A stretch of 64,000 nucleotides of DNA from Ornithinibacillus caprae (GCF_009728145.1 NZ_WOCA01000002.1:310001-374000), one strand, 5' to 3'; positions 17,682 to 27,174 are shown, counted from the stretch's first letter. Numbers and translations: made by a program. Notes: generated by a model not told the origin, from the letters alone.

Positions 17682-18398
17682 TTGGATAAGACTAATAAAG
17701 TACCACTATATTTACAATTAATGGAAGAAATAATTAATAAAATTGATGGTCAAGTCTACCATGAACATGAAAAGTTACCTTCTGAACGAGAGCTTTGTGA
17801 GATATATGACTTAAGTCGAATTACTGTTAGACAAGCATTACAAGAACTAGAGCGTGAAGGCTATATTTATAAGCTTCACGGTAAAGGTACGTTTGTTGCT
17901 TCGAAATCTATTACACAAAATTTAGTGAAATTATATAGTTTCACTGAAGAGATGAAAAAAATGGGAAAGACACCAACTACCAAAGTATTATCATTTAGTG
18001 AAATTGCTCTTGATAATCATCTGGCAAAACAAATGAATTTAGAACCACTAGAAGAAGTATATCAAGTTGTTCGTCTACGTCTGGCAGATGGATCACCACT
18101 GATATATGAAACATCCTATTTGCCAAAAAAGTTGTTTCCTAATTTAACAGCAACTGACTTAGTAGAAAAACCTATGTATGATGTTTTTAAAGAGGATTAC
18201 CAAATCGTTGTTACTAAAGCAATTGAAAGATTTACTGCTTCTTTGATTAGAGAGAATGAAGCACCTCACCTTGGTGTGGAAGTAAGGCAACCCGCTATGA
18301 TATTAAAACGATTTGCCTATTATCATGATGAATTGATTGAATATACCATCAGTGTCGCACGAGGCGATAAATTTGCTTATACGGTTGAGTTACAATAA
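17682..18398 (+). CDS. GntR/HutC family regulator of the GalNAc operon
   Basis: Repressor-type regulator with an N-terminal winged helix (about residues 1-70, LPSERELCEIYDLSRITVRQ) and a C-terminal UTRA effector domain (about 90-235), resembling NagR/GamR-type amino-sugar repressors. The frame can be opened from GTG at 17667, but that codon lies inside the AGGAGG ribosome site, so the in-frame TTG at 17682 is preferred, although its spacing is long. It stands at the head of an amino-sugar operon, with palindromes of the CTGGTTAT type before itself and before agaS. The effector is probably an amino-sugar phosphate. Confidence 0.87.
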   Translation: MDKTNKVPLYLQLMEEIINKIDGQVYHEHEKLPSERELCEIYDLSRITVRQALQELEREGYIYKLHGKGTFVASKSITQNLVKLYSFTEEMKKMGKTPTTKVLSFSEIALDNHLAKQMNLEPLEEVYQVVRLRLADGSPLIYETSYLPKKLFPNLTATDLVEKPMYDVFKEDYQIVVTKAIERFTASLIRENEAPHLGVEVRQPAMILKRFAYYHDELIEYTISVARGDKFAYTVELQ

Positions 18399-18399
18399 T

Positions 18400-18432
18400 A
18401 AAGCTCTATTTAAATTATTTTAATAGAGCTTT
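18400..18432 (+). terminator. Terminator between gntR and agaS
   Basis: AAAGCTCTATT pairs perfectly with AATAGAGCTTT around an 11-base AT loop, directly after the regulator's stop codon. The T-tract is short, so some read-through into agaS is possible. Confidence 0.7.
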
Positions 18433-18445
18433 ACTTAAAAACTTA

Positions 18446-18467
18446 CTGGTTATGACATCATTACCAG
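18446..18467 (+). promoter_or_regulatory. Operator palindrome upstream of agaS
   Basis: CTGGTTATGACATCATTACCAG is a near-perfect 22-base inverted repeat (one mismatched pair per arm) 29 bases before the agaS start. It shares CTGGTTAT with the palindrome at the regulator's own promoter, so both are likely sites for the GntR protein encoded at 17682. Confidence 0.65.
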
Positions 18468-18496
18468 ATAATATTAATAACTTATGGAGGGGCACC

Positions 18497-19651
18497 ATGT
18501 TTAATTTGACATCTAAACAATTAGAAGAAATGAAAGCGATTTATACATCGAAAGAAATACTACAGCAACCAAAAGTATGGCGAGAATTAACTCAAAATCT
18601 TTCTGATCAGATAGAAACTTTAAGAAATTTTATTGAAACAATCTATTTTAAGCATAGTAATGTACGCATAATATTCACAGGTGCAGGAACTTCAGCTTTT
18701 ATCGGAGATATACTGGTACCTGAATTAAGAAAGCAAAATCAAGAAAAAGTCCAAATTGAGGCAATACCTACTACAGATATTGTTTCTAATCCTAGTGAGT
18801 ACTTAATTAAAAATGCTCCAACCATTATGGTTTCGTTTGCGAGGTCTGGAAATAGTCCAGAAAGTGTTGCAGCTGTGAAGCTCGGAAAAGACATTATAGA
18901 TGAATTTTATCAAGTTGTTATAACCTGTAACAAGAATGGTCAATTGGCTCAGAATACTAAGGATGATATAAAAAGTATTACTGTTTTGACACCTGAAGCT
19001 GCACATGATCAAGGGTTTGCAATGACTAGTAGTTTCACAAGTATGGTACTTGCAGCATATCTAATATTCTCTACTAACGTATTCAATGTAAATGAATTAG
19101 AACAATCATTTTCAAATGCTGAACAACTATTTGAATCTATTAATGAAACCATTGAAGATATTGTTAATTTTGATTTTGAGCGCATTGTATATCTAGGTTC
19201 TGGATTATTAGGGCAATTATCGCACGAAGCAGCATTAAAAATGCTTGAGCTATCTGCAGGTCAAGTAGTTGCTATACATGAATCTTCCCTTGGCTTTAGA
19301 CATGGTCCTAAATCAATATTAAATGAAAAATCAGTAGTTGTATTGTTTATGTCTCAGAATCCTTATACACGAAAGTATGATTTAGATATTCTACGTGAGT
19401 TGTCAGAAGATGATTTATCCAAAATTGTCGTTCTTACAGATAAAAAAGAAGATGAAATAGAACAGCTAGCTGACTGGACAATACCTGTGGGTGATTTAGC
19501 AAATGATCTATACCTTGCATTGTTATATGTAACCTTTGCACAAGGGTTAGCATTAAAGAAATCAATTCAATTAGGAATTACACCAGATAATCCAAGTCCG
19601 GATGGACGTGTGAATCGCGTTGTGCAAGGTGTAACTATTTATGAAAGATAA
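18497..19651 (+). CDS. agaS: AgaS-type SIS-domain galactosamine-6-phosphate deaminase/isomerase
   Basis: Cytoplasmic aldose/ketose isomerase with two SIS domains. The AgaS family converts galactosamine 6-phosphate to tagatose 6-phosphate with release of ammonia. The 384-residue protein has the sugar-phosphate loops FTGAGTSAFIGD near residue 60 and SFARSGNSPESVAAV near 112, and the second-domain motif YLGSGLLGQLSHEAALKMLE. ATG at 18497 follows GGAGG with ideal spacing; a longer reading starts inside the operator and is rejected. First structural gene of the operon, right before the PTS genes. Confidence 0.9.
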   Translation: MFNLTSKQLEEMKAIYTSKEILQQPKVWRELTQNLSDQIETLRNFIETIYFKHSNVRIIFTGAGTSAFIGDILVPELRKQNQEKVQIEAIPTTDIVSNPSEYLIKNAPTIMVSFARSGNSPESVAAVKLGKDIIDEFYQVVITCNKNGQLAQNTKDDIKSITVLTPEAAHDQGFAMTSSFTSMVLAAYLIFSTNVFNVNELEQSFSNAEQLFESINETIEDIVNFDFERIVYLGSGLLGQLSHEAALKMLELSAGQVVAIHESSLGFRHGPKSILNEKSVVVLFMSQNPYTRKYDLDILRELSEDDLSKIVVLTDKKEDEIEQLADWTIPVGDLANDLYLALLYVTFAQGLALKKSIQLGITPDNPSPDGRVNRVVQGVTIYER

Positions 19652-19700
19652 AAATAACAGTTTACTAGATTTATATAAACTATAAAAAAGGAGAATGTAT

Positions 19701-20180
19701 ATGTCAGGACCTAACATTTTATTAACTAGAATTGATAATCGTTTAATTCATGGACAAGTGGGAGTAACTTGGACAAATCACCTTGGAGCTAATTTAGTCG
19801 TTGTTGCAAATAACAAGGTTGCTGAAGATGAAGTCCAACAAAATTTAATGGATATGGTGTTACCCGATACAGTGCAATCACGCTATTTTACATTGCAAAA
19901 AACCATTGATGTGATTCATAAAGCATCACCACGTCAAAAGATATTTTTAGTAGTAAAAGATGTACAAGATGCATTAGCCCTAAGAGAAGGAGGGGTTCCT
20001 ATAGATAATTTAAATATTGGAAATATGCATTATGAAGAAGGGAAAAAACAAATTTCATCAACTGTATCTGTTGATGAAAAGGATATTGCAGCTTTTAAAC
20101 GACTAGATGAATTAGATGTAAAACTCGACTTACGTGGTGTGCCAAGTGAGAGAGGTCAAAACATTTTAGATTTACTTTAG
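19701..20180 (+). CDS. PTS mannose/GalNAc-family EIIB (AgaV-like)
   Basis: Cytoplasmic phosphocarrier of a mannose-family PTS, about 159 residues. The phosphorylated histidine is H17 in RLIHGQV, followed by the typical VTWTNHLGANLVVVANN strand. The ATG at 19701 is seven bases behind AGGAG; an ATG at 19695 is too close. With the IIC, IID and IIA genes that follow, it makes a complete EII, which given AgaS and the deacetylase most likely takes N-acetylgalactosamine or galactosamine. Confidence 0.92.
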   Translation: MSGPNILLTRIDNRLIHGQVGVTWTNHLGANLVVVANNKVAEDEVQQNLMDMVLPDTVQSRYFTLQKTIDVIHKASPRQKIFLVVKDVQDALALREGGVPIDNLNIGNMHYEEGKKQISSTVSVDEKDIAAFKRLDELDVKLDLRGVPSERGQNILDLL

Positions 20181-20219
20181 GTATTGCTATATAGAAAAAA
20201 TAATAAGGGAGGCAAACAT

Positions 20220-20990
20220 ATGTTATTAGAAGCATTATTAATTGCTCTGTGGGCTGGAATTGTGGGGATTGATCTTTTTAATGGTCTTACACACATTCAC
20301 CGTCCAGTAGTTACAGGGCTAGTCGTCGGGATTATTTTAGGAGATGTTACTACCGGTTTAATTGTAGGTGGTACATTAGAGTTGATTTGGATGGGAATGG
20401 TACCACTGGCTGGTGCACAACCACCAAATGTAGTTATTGGTGGGGTAATAGGTACAGCATTCGGTATTATTATTGGTCAAGATCCGAATGTCGCCGTTGG
20501 AATTGCTATTCCATTTGCAGTTGCAGTACAAGGATTAATTACATTGTTTTTCACTATTTTTTCACCAGTTATGCATAAAGCAGACCAATTCGCTCTGGAG
20601 GGTAATTATAAGGGGATAGAGAGAATAAATTATCTTGGATTAGCAATATTGTTCGTATTTTATGCAGTAATTGCATTCTTGCCAATATTCTTTGGAGCAG
20701 AACAAGCATCTGCATATGTTGAAACAGTTCCACAATGGATACTTGATGGACTATCTATTGCAGGTGGAATAATGCCAGCAATTGGTTTTGCCATGTTATT
20801 AAAAATTATGATGAAAGTCGAATATATTATGTTCTTTATTGTGGGGTTTGTTTTAGCTGCTTACTTGAACTTACCAATTTTATCAATTGCATTAATTGGT
20901 CTAGCTATCGCACTTTATGATTTCTATCAAAACAAAAAAGGAAATAACAATAGCGGACCTCGAGAGGAGGAAATAACAGATGGAATCTAA
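20220..20990 (+). CDS. PTS mannose/GalNAc-family EIIC (AgaW-like)
   Basis: Membrane subunit of the PTS, 256 residues, hydrophobic with about seven spans. It has the family start LLEALLIALWAGIVGIDLFN and the conserved LTHIHRPVVTGLVVGIILGD segment. ATG at 20220 follows GGGAGG; the longer frame from 20184 lacks a ribosome site. Its last 11 bases overlap the IID gene, pointing to coupled translation of the two membrane subunits. Confidence 0.92.
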   Translation: MLLEALLIALWAGIVGIDLFNGLTHIHRPVVTGLVVGIILGDVTTGLIVGGTLELIWMGMVPLAGAQPPNVVIGGVIGTAFGIIIGQDPNVAVGIAIPFAVAVQGLITLFFTIFSPVMHKADQFALEGNYKGIERINYLGLAILFVFYAVIAFLPIFFGAEQASAYVETVPQWILDGLSIAGGIMPAIGFAMLLKIMMKVEYIMFFIVGFVLAAYLNLPILSIALIGLAIALYDFYQNKKGNNNSGPREEEITDGI

Positions 20991-21795
20991 CATATATGAA
21001 GATAATACATCAGCTCAAGAATTATCAGCAAGACAGTTAAGACATTTAGCCTGGAGATCATTATTATTACAAGCATCATTTAACTATGAACGTATGCAAG
21101 CTGCAGGGTGGTTATACTCTCTATTACCTGGATTGCGTTATATTCATAAAAATAAAAAAGATTTAAGCAAATCCATGAAAGATCATATGGAATTCTTTAA
21201 TACGCACCCGTTCTTAGTAACATTTATTATGGGTGTGATACTCGCTATGGAGCAAAAGAAGGAAGATAGAGAAGCTATTCGAGGAATTAAAATCGCAATG
21301 ATGGGTCCACTAGGTGGAATTGGGGATGCAATGTTCTACCTAACTTTATTACCTATTACCGCGGGTATAGGTGCTTCGTTAGCCATTGAAGGTAATGTAT
21401 TTGGACCTATAGTATTTTTGCTTCTATTTAACTTAGTTCATTTTGGAGTACGCTTTGGATTAATGAACTATGGTTACAAAATGGGTGTAAAGGCAATTTC
21501 GAAACTTAAAGAGGGAACTCAATTTGTTTCTCGTGCTGCATCTATTGTTGGTTTAACAGTTGTTGGTGGTTTAATAGCAACATACGTAGCATTTAATGTA
21601 AGTTATGTTTGGAAGTCAGGAGAAGCTGAACTAGCAATTCAAGCTGATGTTTTAGACCAAATTATGCCAGCTATGCTTCCTTTAGGGTATACGTTATTAA
21701 TGTATTGGTTGTTAAAGAAAGGTCGCTCTCCTATTACTCTAATTGGAATTACAGTGATTGTAGGGCTGCTTGGGGCATATTTTAACATTTTATAA
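20980..21795 (+). CDS. PTS mannose/GalNAc-family EIID (AgaE-like)
   Basis: Second membrane subunit unique to mannose-family PTS, 271 residues. The LRHLAWRSLLLQASFNYERM segment (residues 20-39) and the conserved glycine loop MMGPLGGIGDAMFYLTLLPI (107-126) identify EIID. ATG at 20980 lies within the IIC 3' end, preceded by GAGGAGG. Complex partner of the IIC protein. Confidence 0.93.
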   Translation: MESNIYEDNTSAQELSARQLRHLAWRSLLLQASFNYERMQAAGWLYSLLPGLRYIHKNKKDLSKSMKDHMEFFNTHPFLVTFIMGVILAMEQKKEDREAIRGIKIAMMGPLGGIGDAMFYLTLLPITAGIGASLAIEGNVFGPIVFLLLFNLVHFGVRFGLMNYGYKMGVKAISKLKEGTQFVSRAASIVGLTVVGGLIATYVAFNVSYVWKSGEAELAIQADVLDQIMPAMLPLGYTLLMYWLLKKGRSPITLIGITVIVGLLGAYFNIL

Positions 21796-21902
21796 TTAAT
21801 TATAGATGGTTCACAATTAGAATTTCATTATAAAGAATTTGAAAGAAAGTACTAAGGTAATCTTCAGTTTCATAATTAGACATCATTGAAAGGGATGAAA
21901 GT

Positions 21903-22319
21903 ATGATCGGTATTGTTCTAACTGGACACGGAGCATTTCCAAACGGAATGCTTGAATCTGTACAGCTCATTGCTGGTGAAGTAAAACAGGTACGCATCGT
22001 ACCGTTTAAAGAAGATCAGGATAAACTAAAGGATGAATTGGAACAAGCAATAAAAGAGGTTGATACAGGGTCTGGCGTTGTTTGTTTTGCGGACTTAGCT
22101 GGTGGAACACCTTTTAATGTAAGTAGTCGTGTAGCAGCTACAAAATCTAATGTAAAGGTTATTGGTGGTGTCAATTCACCTATGCTATTAAGTGGCTTAT
22201 TTCAACGTGAGCTTCATTTAGATGATTTTATTAATAGGGTATTACACGATGGCAAAGAAAATATAAAGGAATTCGCAGTGAATAAGAAGGAAATAGAAGA
22301 AAGCGAAGAAGGAATCTAG
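21903..22319 (+). CDS. PTS mannose-family EIIA (AgaF-like)
   Basis: Cytoplasmic EIIA of 138 residues that receives phosphate from HPr on H9 (TGHGAFP) and passes it to EIIB. The conserved core VVCFADLAGGTPFNVSSR is present near residues 59-76. It follows IID after a 107-base gap and precedes the deacetylase gene. Completes the IIB-IIC-IID-IIA set. Confidence 0.92.
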   Translation: MIGIVLTGHGAFPNGMLESVQLIAGEVKQVRIVPFKEDQDKLKDELEQAIKEVDTGSGVVCFADLAGGTPFNVSSRVAATKSNVKVIGGVNSPMLLSGLFQRELHLDDFINRVLHDGKENIKEFAVNKKEIEESEEGI

Positions 22320-22346
22320 TAAAAGTATAAAAAGGAAGTTTACTAT

Positions 22347-23492
22347 ATGACCTATTATATAAAAGCTGATCGATTCTTACTTGAACATGAAGAGAAGCTT
22401 GGAGGGTATTTACAAATAGAGGAAGGAAGATTTGGTGAATTTGTAGAGGCCACTCCTAAAAATGCAAAGATTATAGATTGGACTGGGCATACCATTGCCC
22501 CTGGCTTATTTGATACACATATCCATGGAATAAATGGATATGACATTATGGATGGCACTTCTGAAGCGGTTCATGAAATCTCAAAAGCTATTTTACCATT
22601 AGGAGTTACTCGTTTCTTGCCAACTACGTTGACGTCATCAAAGGAAGATTTGAAACAATCAATAATTAGTGTTACTGAAGCTGTTCAAGAAGAATTAACT
22701 GGAGCTAAGTCAGAAGGAATATTTTTAGAAGGTCCTTACTTTACTGATAAACATAAAGGAGCTCAAAATCCTAATTATTTTCGTGATCCAAACATTAATG
22801 AATTTCAAGAATGGCAAGACCTATCTGGTGGAACTATTGTAAAAATCGCGTTAGCACCAGAACGGAACAAAGCTGTAGAATTCACGAAAAAAGTAACTGA
22901 AAGCGGAGTATTAGTTAGTATTGCTCATACAGAAGGGTCATATGAATGCTGTCATGAATTGATAGATTCTGGGGCTCGAAACTATGTTCATTTATTTAAC
23001 GGGATGACTGGTTTACATCATCGTGAACCAGGGGTTGTAGGTGCAGCACTTACTGATTCACGTGCATTTACAGAGTTAATATGTGATGGGTTTCATGTAC
23101 ATCCAAAAGTAGCTGTATTAGCTAGTCAAGTGAAAGGTGATAAATTAACATTAGTTACCGATTGCATGCGTGCAGGGTTAATGCCTGATGGACAATATGA
23201 TTTGGGTGAGTTTTCAGTTGTAGTGAAGGATGGTATGGCGAAGACGGAGAGTAATTCATTGGCCGGTAGTACATTACAGCTAATTGAAGGTGTAAAGAAC
23301 TTACAGCAATGGAGCGAAATTCCATTGTATAAAGTCTGGCATAAAGGATCGTTATCTCCAGCAAAAAGCCTTGGACGTGAACATGAGATTGGTAGTATCA
23401 CTACTGGAAAAATAGCTGATTATGTAGTCCTTGATTCTAACATTAACGTTCAAGCTGTAGCAATTGCAGGTGAAATAAAGTTTGAAAGATAA
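22347..23492 (+). CDS. nagA: N-acetylgalactosamine/glucosamine-6-phosphate deacetylase
   Basis: Amidohydrolase of 381 residues that removes acetate from the PTS product. Metal and catalytic residues are H58 and H60 (FDTHIHG), E128 (LEGPYF), H194 (AHTEG), H215 (VHLFNGM) and catalytic D272 (TDCMRAG). The family covers both NagA (GlcNAc6P) and AgaA (GalNAc6P); context with AgaS, a tagatose-bisphosphate aldolase and a tagatose-6-phosphate kinase favours GalNAc6P as substrate here. ATG at 22347 follows AAGGAAG. Confidence 0.93.
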   Translation: MTYYIKADRFLLEHEEKLGGYLQIEEGRFGEFVEATPKNAKIIDWTGHTIAPGLFDTHIHGINGYDIMDGTSEAVHEISKAILPLGVTRFLPTTLTSSKEDLKQSIISVTEAVQEELTGAKSEGIFLEGPYFTDKHKGAQNPNYFRDPNINEFQEWQDLSGGTIVKIALAPERNKAVEFTKKVTESGVLVSIAHTEGSYECCHELIDSGARNYVHLFNGMTGLHHREPGVVGAALTDSRAFTELICDGFHVHPKVAVLASQVKGDKLTLVTDCMRAGLMPDGQYDLGEFSVVVKDGMAKTESNSLAGSTLQLIEGVKNLQQWSEIPLYKVWHKGSLSPAKSLGREHEIGSITTGKIADYVVLDSNINVQAVAIAGEIKFER

Positions 23493-23559
23493 ATAGTTAT
23501 CCATATTATATAAATTGTTTTCATCAGCGATTAGACACATTTCTAGGAGGAAATTTATC

Positions 23560-24417
23560 ATGGGATTTGTTCAAAATACAAAAGAAATGCTATTAAAAGC
23601 AAGAAGAGAAGGTTATGCTGTTCCAGCATTTAATATTCATAACTTAGAAACCGTACAGACTGTAGTGGAAGCAGCAGTAGAAATGAAGTCCCCAGTGATA
23701 TTAGCAGCAACCCCTGGGACAATGAAATATGCTGGTCGGGCATACATCCAAGGAATCGTAGAAGTCGCAGCAAAAGAAAATGATATTCCAATTGCATTAC
23801 ATTTAGATCACCATGAAACATTAGAATCTATTAAGGAATCACTAAAATTAGGTACAAAATCAGTAATGATTGACGGTTCACATCATTCCTTTGAGGAGAA
23901 CATTGAGCTTTCTAGAAAGGTTGCAGAGACAGCACATAACTATGATGCTACTGTGGAGGCAGAACTTGGAAAGTTAGTTGGTCAAGAGGATGACCTAGTA
24001 ATTGAAGCAAAAGATGCTGCTTACACTGATCCGGATACAGTAGTTGAATTTGTTAGGCGAACTGGTGTTGATTCACTTGCTGTTGCAATAGGAACAGGTC
24101 ATGGTTTATATGAAACTGAACCTAACTTAGACTTTGATCGTCTTGAAAAAATTAGGAAATTAGTAGACGTACCTATAGTATTACATGGTGCCTCAGGTAT
24201 ATCAAAAGAGGATGTTCGTAAATGTATTGAGCTAGGGTGCGCTAAGGTAAATATTTCAACTGAATTAAAAATACCATTCTCTACTGGGTTACGTAATCAC
24301 TTAATTAATAACCCAAACGAAACTGATCCAAGAAAATATTTCGGACCAGCTAAACAAAAAATGAAAGAAGCGGTTATCGAAAAAATATTAATATGTAAGA
24401 GTGATGGCAAAGCATAA
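23560..24417 (+). CDS. Class II tagatose/fructose-bisphosphate aldolase (GatY/KbaY-like)
   Basis: Zinc-dependent aldolase of 285 residues splitting tagatose 1,6-bisphosphate to dihydroxyacetone phosphate and glyceraldehyde 3-phosphate. Visible residues are the catalytic aspartate and zinc histidines (LHLDHHET near residue 81), VEAELGKLVG (E near 133), GTGHGLYE and VLHGASGISKED; the KVNISTELK loop is also conserved. The length matches GatY/KbaY. ATG at 23560 follows AGGAGGAAA; the longer frame upstream is rejected. Context favours tagatose over fructose bisphosphate. Confidence 0.9.
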   Translation: MGFVQNTKEMLLKARREGYAVPAFNIHNLETVQTVVEAAVEMKSPVILAATPGTMKYAGRAYIQGIVEVAAKENDIPIALHLDHHETLESIKESLKLGTKSVMIDGSHHSFEENIELSRKVAETAHNYDATVEAELGKLVGQEDDLVIEAKDAAYTDPDTVVEFVRRTGVDSLAVAIGTGHGLYETEPNLDFDRLEKIRKLVDVPIVLHGASGISKEDVRKCIELGCAKVNISTELKIPFSTGLRNHLINNPNETDPRKYFGPAKQKMKEAVIEKILICKSDGKA

Positions 24418-24429
24418 TAAATTAGTAGA

Positions 24430-24457
24430 ATGGAGTGGGATGGTGTTCCCACTCCAT
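24430..24457 (+). terminator. Intra-operon hairpin between aldolase and kinase genes
   Basis: ATGGAGTGGG pairs perfectly with CCCACTCCAT around an eight-base loop, 12 bases after the aldolase stop. The following tract is only TTATTATAAGG, so it is a weak terminator or an mRNA-stabilising/processing hairpin lowering kinase expression relative to the upstream genes. Confidence 0.6.
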
Positions 24458-24480
24458 TTATTATAAGGAGTGAGCATGAT

Positions 24481-25413
24481 ATGATCTTAACCGTAACGTT
24501 AAATCCGTCAGTTGATATTAGCTATAAACTAAAGGAATTTAACATAGACACAGTAAATAGAGTGTCAGATATTTCGAAAACAGTAGGTGGTAAAGGGTTA
24601 AATGTAACTAGAGTTCTTAATCAATTACATGAGGATGTAGCAGCAACTGGTTTTATAGGAGGAAGTTTAGGAGCATTCATCCGTAATGAGATTACAAAAA
24701 AAAATATTCAAGATAAATTTATAAAAATAGATGGTGAAACACGTAATTGTATAGCTATTATACACGAAGGTAAACAAACAGAAATATTAGAGAGTGGACC
24801 AACAATTAGTTCTGAGGATTCAGATGCACTTTTATATAATTTTAATACTTTCATTAAAAAAGCGGAGATTGTTACAATTTCTGGTAGTTTACCTGTTGGA
24901 TTGCCAGAAGAGTATTATGAAAAATTACTAGGGATAGCAATGAATAATAATACCCCTGTTCTTCTTGATACGAAAGGGGAATTACTTTCCAAAACGTTGC
25001 AAGGAAAGAGTATGCCTTTTTTAATTAAACCAAATAGTGATGAATTAGGAGAACTGCTTGGTAAAAATATAAGTACTCTATACGAAGTAGTGGAGGCTAT
25101 AGATAATCCGTTATTTAACAAGGTACCATGGGTTGTTGTAACATTGGGTTCTAAAGGTGCGATCGTAAAACACCAAGACAATATATATAGAGTAAGAATA
25201 CCGAAAGTTGATATTTTGAATCCAGTTGGATCAGGAGATTCAGTTATTGCTGGATTTGCTGCAGGTCTACATCGAAATCTAAAAGAAGTAGAATTAATAA
25301 AGTTTGGAATAACGATGGGTGTATTAAATGCAATGGAGGAAGAAACGGGGTGTATTAATTCAGATAATATTGAGTGGTGTAGAAAAGAAATTATGGTAGA
25401 AAAAGTACTATAA
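24481..25413 (+). CDS. lacC: Tagatose-6-phosphate kinase (LacC/1-phosphofructokinase family)
   Basis: PfkB-family sugar kinase of 310 residues, probably phosphorylating tagatose 6-phosphate to the 1,6-bisphosphate used by the adjacent aldolase. It starts with the hexose-phosphate-kinase pattern MILTVTLNPSVDISYKL, has the GGKGLNVTRVL loop near residue 37 and the ATP/anion-hole motif NPVGSGDSVIAGFAAGL near 245. ATG at 24481 is behind AAGGAG. 1-phosphofructokinase activity is the main alternative for the family. Last gene of the operon, before a bidirectional terminator. Confidence 0.88.
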   Translation: MILTVTLNPSVDISYKLKEFNIDTVNRVSDISKTVGGKGLNVTRVLNQLHEDVAATGFIGGSLGAFIRNEITKKNIQDKFIKIDGETRNCIAIIHEGKQTEILESGPTISSEDSDALLYNFNTFIKKAEIVTISGSLPVGLPEEYYEKLLGIAMNNNTPVLLDTKGELLSKTLQGKSMPFLIKPNSDELGELLGKNISTLYEVVEAIDNPLFNKVPWVVVTLGSKGAIVKHQDNIYRVRIPKVDILNPVGSGDSVIAGFAAGLHRNLKEVELIKFGITMGVLNAMEEETGCINSDNIEWCRKEIMVEKVL

Positions 25414-25476
25414 AGTGAAATAGTTAGTACAGGTGACGAAACATATCTAGGATAAACCTAGATATTGTGATGTAAC

Positions 25477-25512
25477 ACAAAATCCAATGGTATATATACC
25501 ATTGGATTTTGT
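25477..25512. terminator. Bidirectional terminator
   Basis: A perfect palindrome in two 18-base halves, ACAAAATCCAATGGTATA and its complement, between convergent lacC and the metalloprotease gene, with T-rich ends in both directions. A second small hairpin (ATATCTAGG/CCTAGATAT, 25443-25465) precedes it. Confidence 0.88.
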
Positions 25513-25518
25513 AATAAC

Positions 25519-27174
25519 TTAGTAAATTCCCACCTGATCAAATCCACTCTCTACAGCTGCAACTTCATCGCTACCTTCGCCATAAATATCAGCCGCGGAC
25601 TGTACAATAGCATTTCTAGCATCACTAAAGTCTGATGTTGGAGTTAGATATACAGTTAATGCACGGTAGTAGATTTGTCCAAGTTTTTGTTTCCCAATTT
25701 CCTCACCAATTAAGTATGCAGCATGGTTGGTAATAGAAGAGTTAACGTGTACACCACCATTATCGACATAAATTGGCATATCGTAGTACTCATCCATATG
25801 CTCAGGATACATTCCGTTACCATATGGAGCTCTTTGTTCAGATACTGGGAATTTGCTTGGGTTACTTAGACTACGTAAAGCAGTTCGTCCTTCTTCAATA
25901 GAAGGTGGAGCCATAATATCTTCACCCATTTCCCAATCATCTTCATCGATTAACGCACCGAACACATCAGCGAATGATTCGTTAAGTGCTCCTGACTGGA
26001 AGCGGTACTGTAGGTTAGCAGTATGAGTGATTACACCATGTGTCATCTCATGTGCAGCAACGTCTAGACCTGCAGATAGAGGTACCATAAATTCTCCATC
26101 CCCATCTCCGTATGTCATATGACGACCATTCCAGAAAGCATTGTTATAATCTGTTCCATAATGTACGTACGAAATAATCGCCATTCCGTTATCATCTAAC
26201 GAGTTACGGTCGTGCTCATCCAGATAATATTCATAGACAGTTTCGGAATTAAAGTGTGCGTCTACAGCTGGGCTTTGGTATTCATCCATCCAGGATGAAT
26301 TATCGTTTTCAAAAATTTCTCCCGTGTTGTGATCAAATGTGTAAATTCCTTCTAGGTTTTCATGAGACTCATCATATAATTTAAATGTTGTAGCACCACC
26401 TGATGTTACTTCTTGTGTTGTGTGTATATGGCGAAGATCTCCATGAACCCCTTCACCTACACCTTTATGATGTTTCTTTTTGATATCTTCTGTATGCAAT
26501 AATGCATTGTACTTATCGACTACCTCACCAGTATTGGCATCAACGAATACAAACCAGTTACCGGGTTCATCTCCCAAGAAGGTTAGATTTACCTTGTAAA
26601 CTAGATTGTTCTGTTCTTCAAATGGATATACAACAAGTTCTGATGAAGGTTCATAGCTTAATTCAACTGGAGCTTGTACCGCTGATTTAGCTACTTTTAA
26701 TGCATCTTCAGCTTGTACAGATGCATTGGTGCTTAAGGATTCAATTTCTGCATTTTTGTTATAATGTCCATTTACACCAACTACTTCATGATCTTTGTTG
26801 AAGTGAACGATGATTTCCGCTCCATCTACTGGAACATTATTTTTCATTTGTTGGAAGCGGATATGTGTCATTCCTAATTCATCTTCTTGGATTGTTTTAA
26901 CGTTGAGGTTAGCTTGTGGATTTTTAATTCCTAGTTTCGTTTCATGTTTACTCAAGTAATCTACTGCATTAGTAGTATTACTAGATGCATATTTTTCTGC
27001 GTGTTTCTCCTTGACGAAGATCGGAACGTTAGACTTCTCATTCCATTCCTTTTGAACTTGTTCACTAAGAGGTGTAAAAGATTCATGTGGCTTGGCCAAT
27101 ACCTCACTGACTGAGAATGAGCCTGCTACAATTGCTGAGGATAAAATGACCGGAATAATTTTTTTCTTATTCAT
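25519..27174 (-). CDS. Secreted M4 neutral metalloprotease (bacillolysin/thermolysin-like)
   Basis: Secreted zinc endopeptidase precursor of 551 residues. A basic signal peptide (cleavage probably near VLA-KP, residue 28) is followed by the FTP and PepSY propeptide regions (about 60-220) and the catalytic domain (about 245-551). Zinc ligands H375 and H379 (HEMTH), catalytic E376, third ligand E399 (NESFADVFG) and transition-state histidine H476 (GGVHVNSSI) are all present. ATG at 27174 follows AGGAGGG. The mature enzyme would release peptides for importers such as the one at 12149-17516. It is monocistronic. Confidence 0.96.
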   Translation of the reverse strand: MNKKKIIPVILSSAIVAGSFSVSEVLAKPHESFTPLSEQVQKEWNEKSNVPIFVKEKHAEKYASSNTTNAVDYLSKHETKLGIKNPQANLNVKTIQEDELGMTHIRFQQMKNNVPVDGAEIIVHFNKDHEVVGVNGHYNKNAEIESLSTNASVQAEDALKVAKSAVQAPVELSYEPSSELVVYPFEEQNNLVYKVNLTFLGDEPGNWFVFVDANTGEVVDKYNALLHTEDIKKKHHKGVGEGVHGDLRHIHTTQEVTSGGATTFKLYDESHENLEGIYTFDHNTGEIFENDNSSWMDEYQSPAVDAHFNSETVYEYYLDEHDRNSLDDNGMAIISYVHYGTDYNNAFWNGRHMTYGDGDGEFMVPLSAGLDVAAHEMTHGVITHTANLQYRFQSGALNESFADVFGALIDEDDWEMGEDIMAPPSIEEGRTALRSLSNPSKFPVSEQRAPYGNGMYPEHMDEYYDMPIYVDNGGVHVNSSITNHAAYLIGEEIGKQKLGQIYYRALTVYLTPTSDFSDARNAIVQSAADIYGEGSDEVAAVESGFDQVGIY

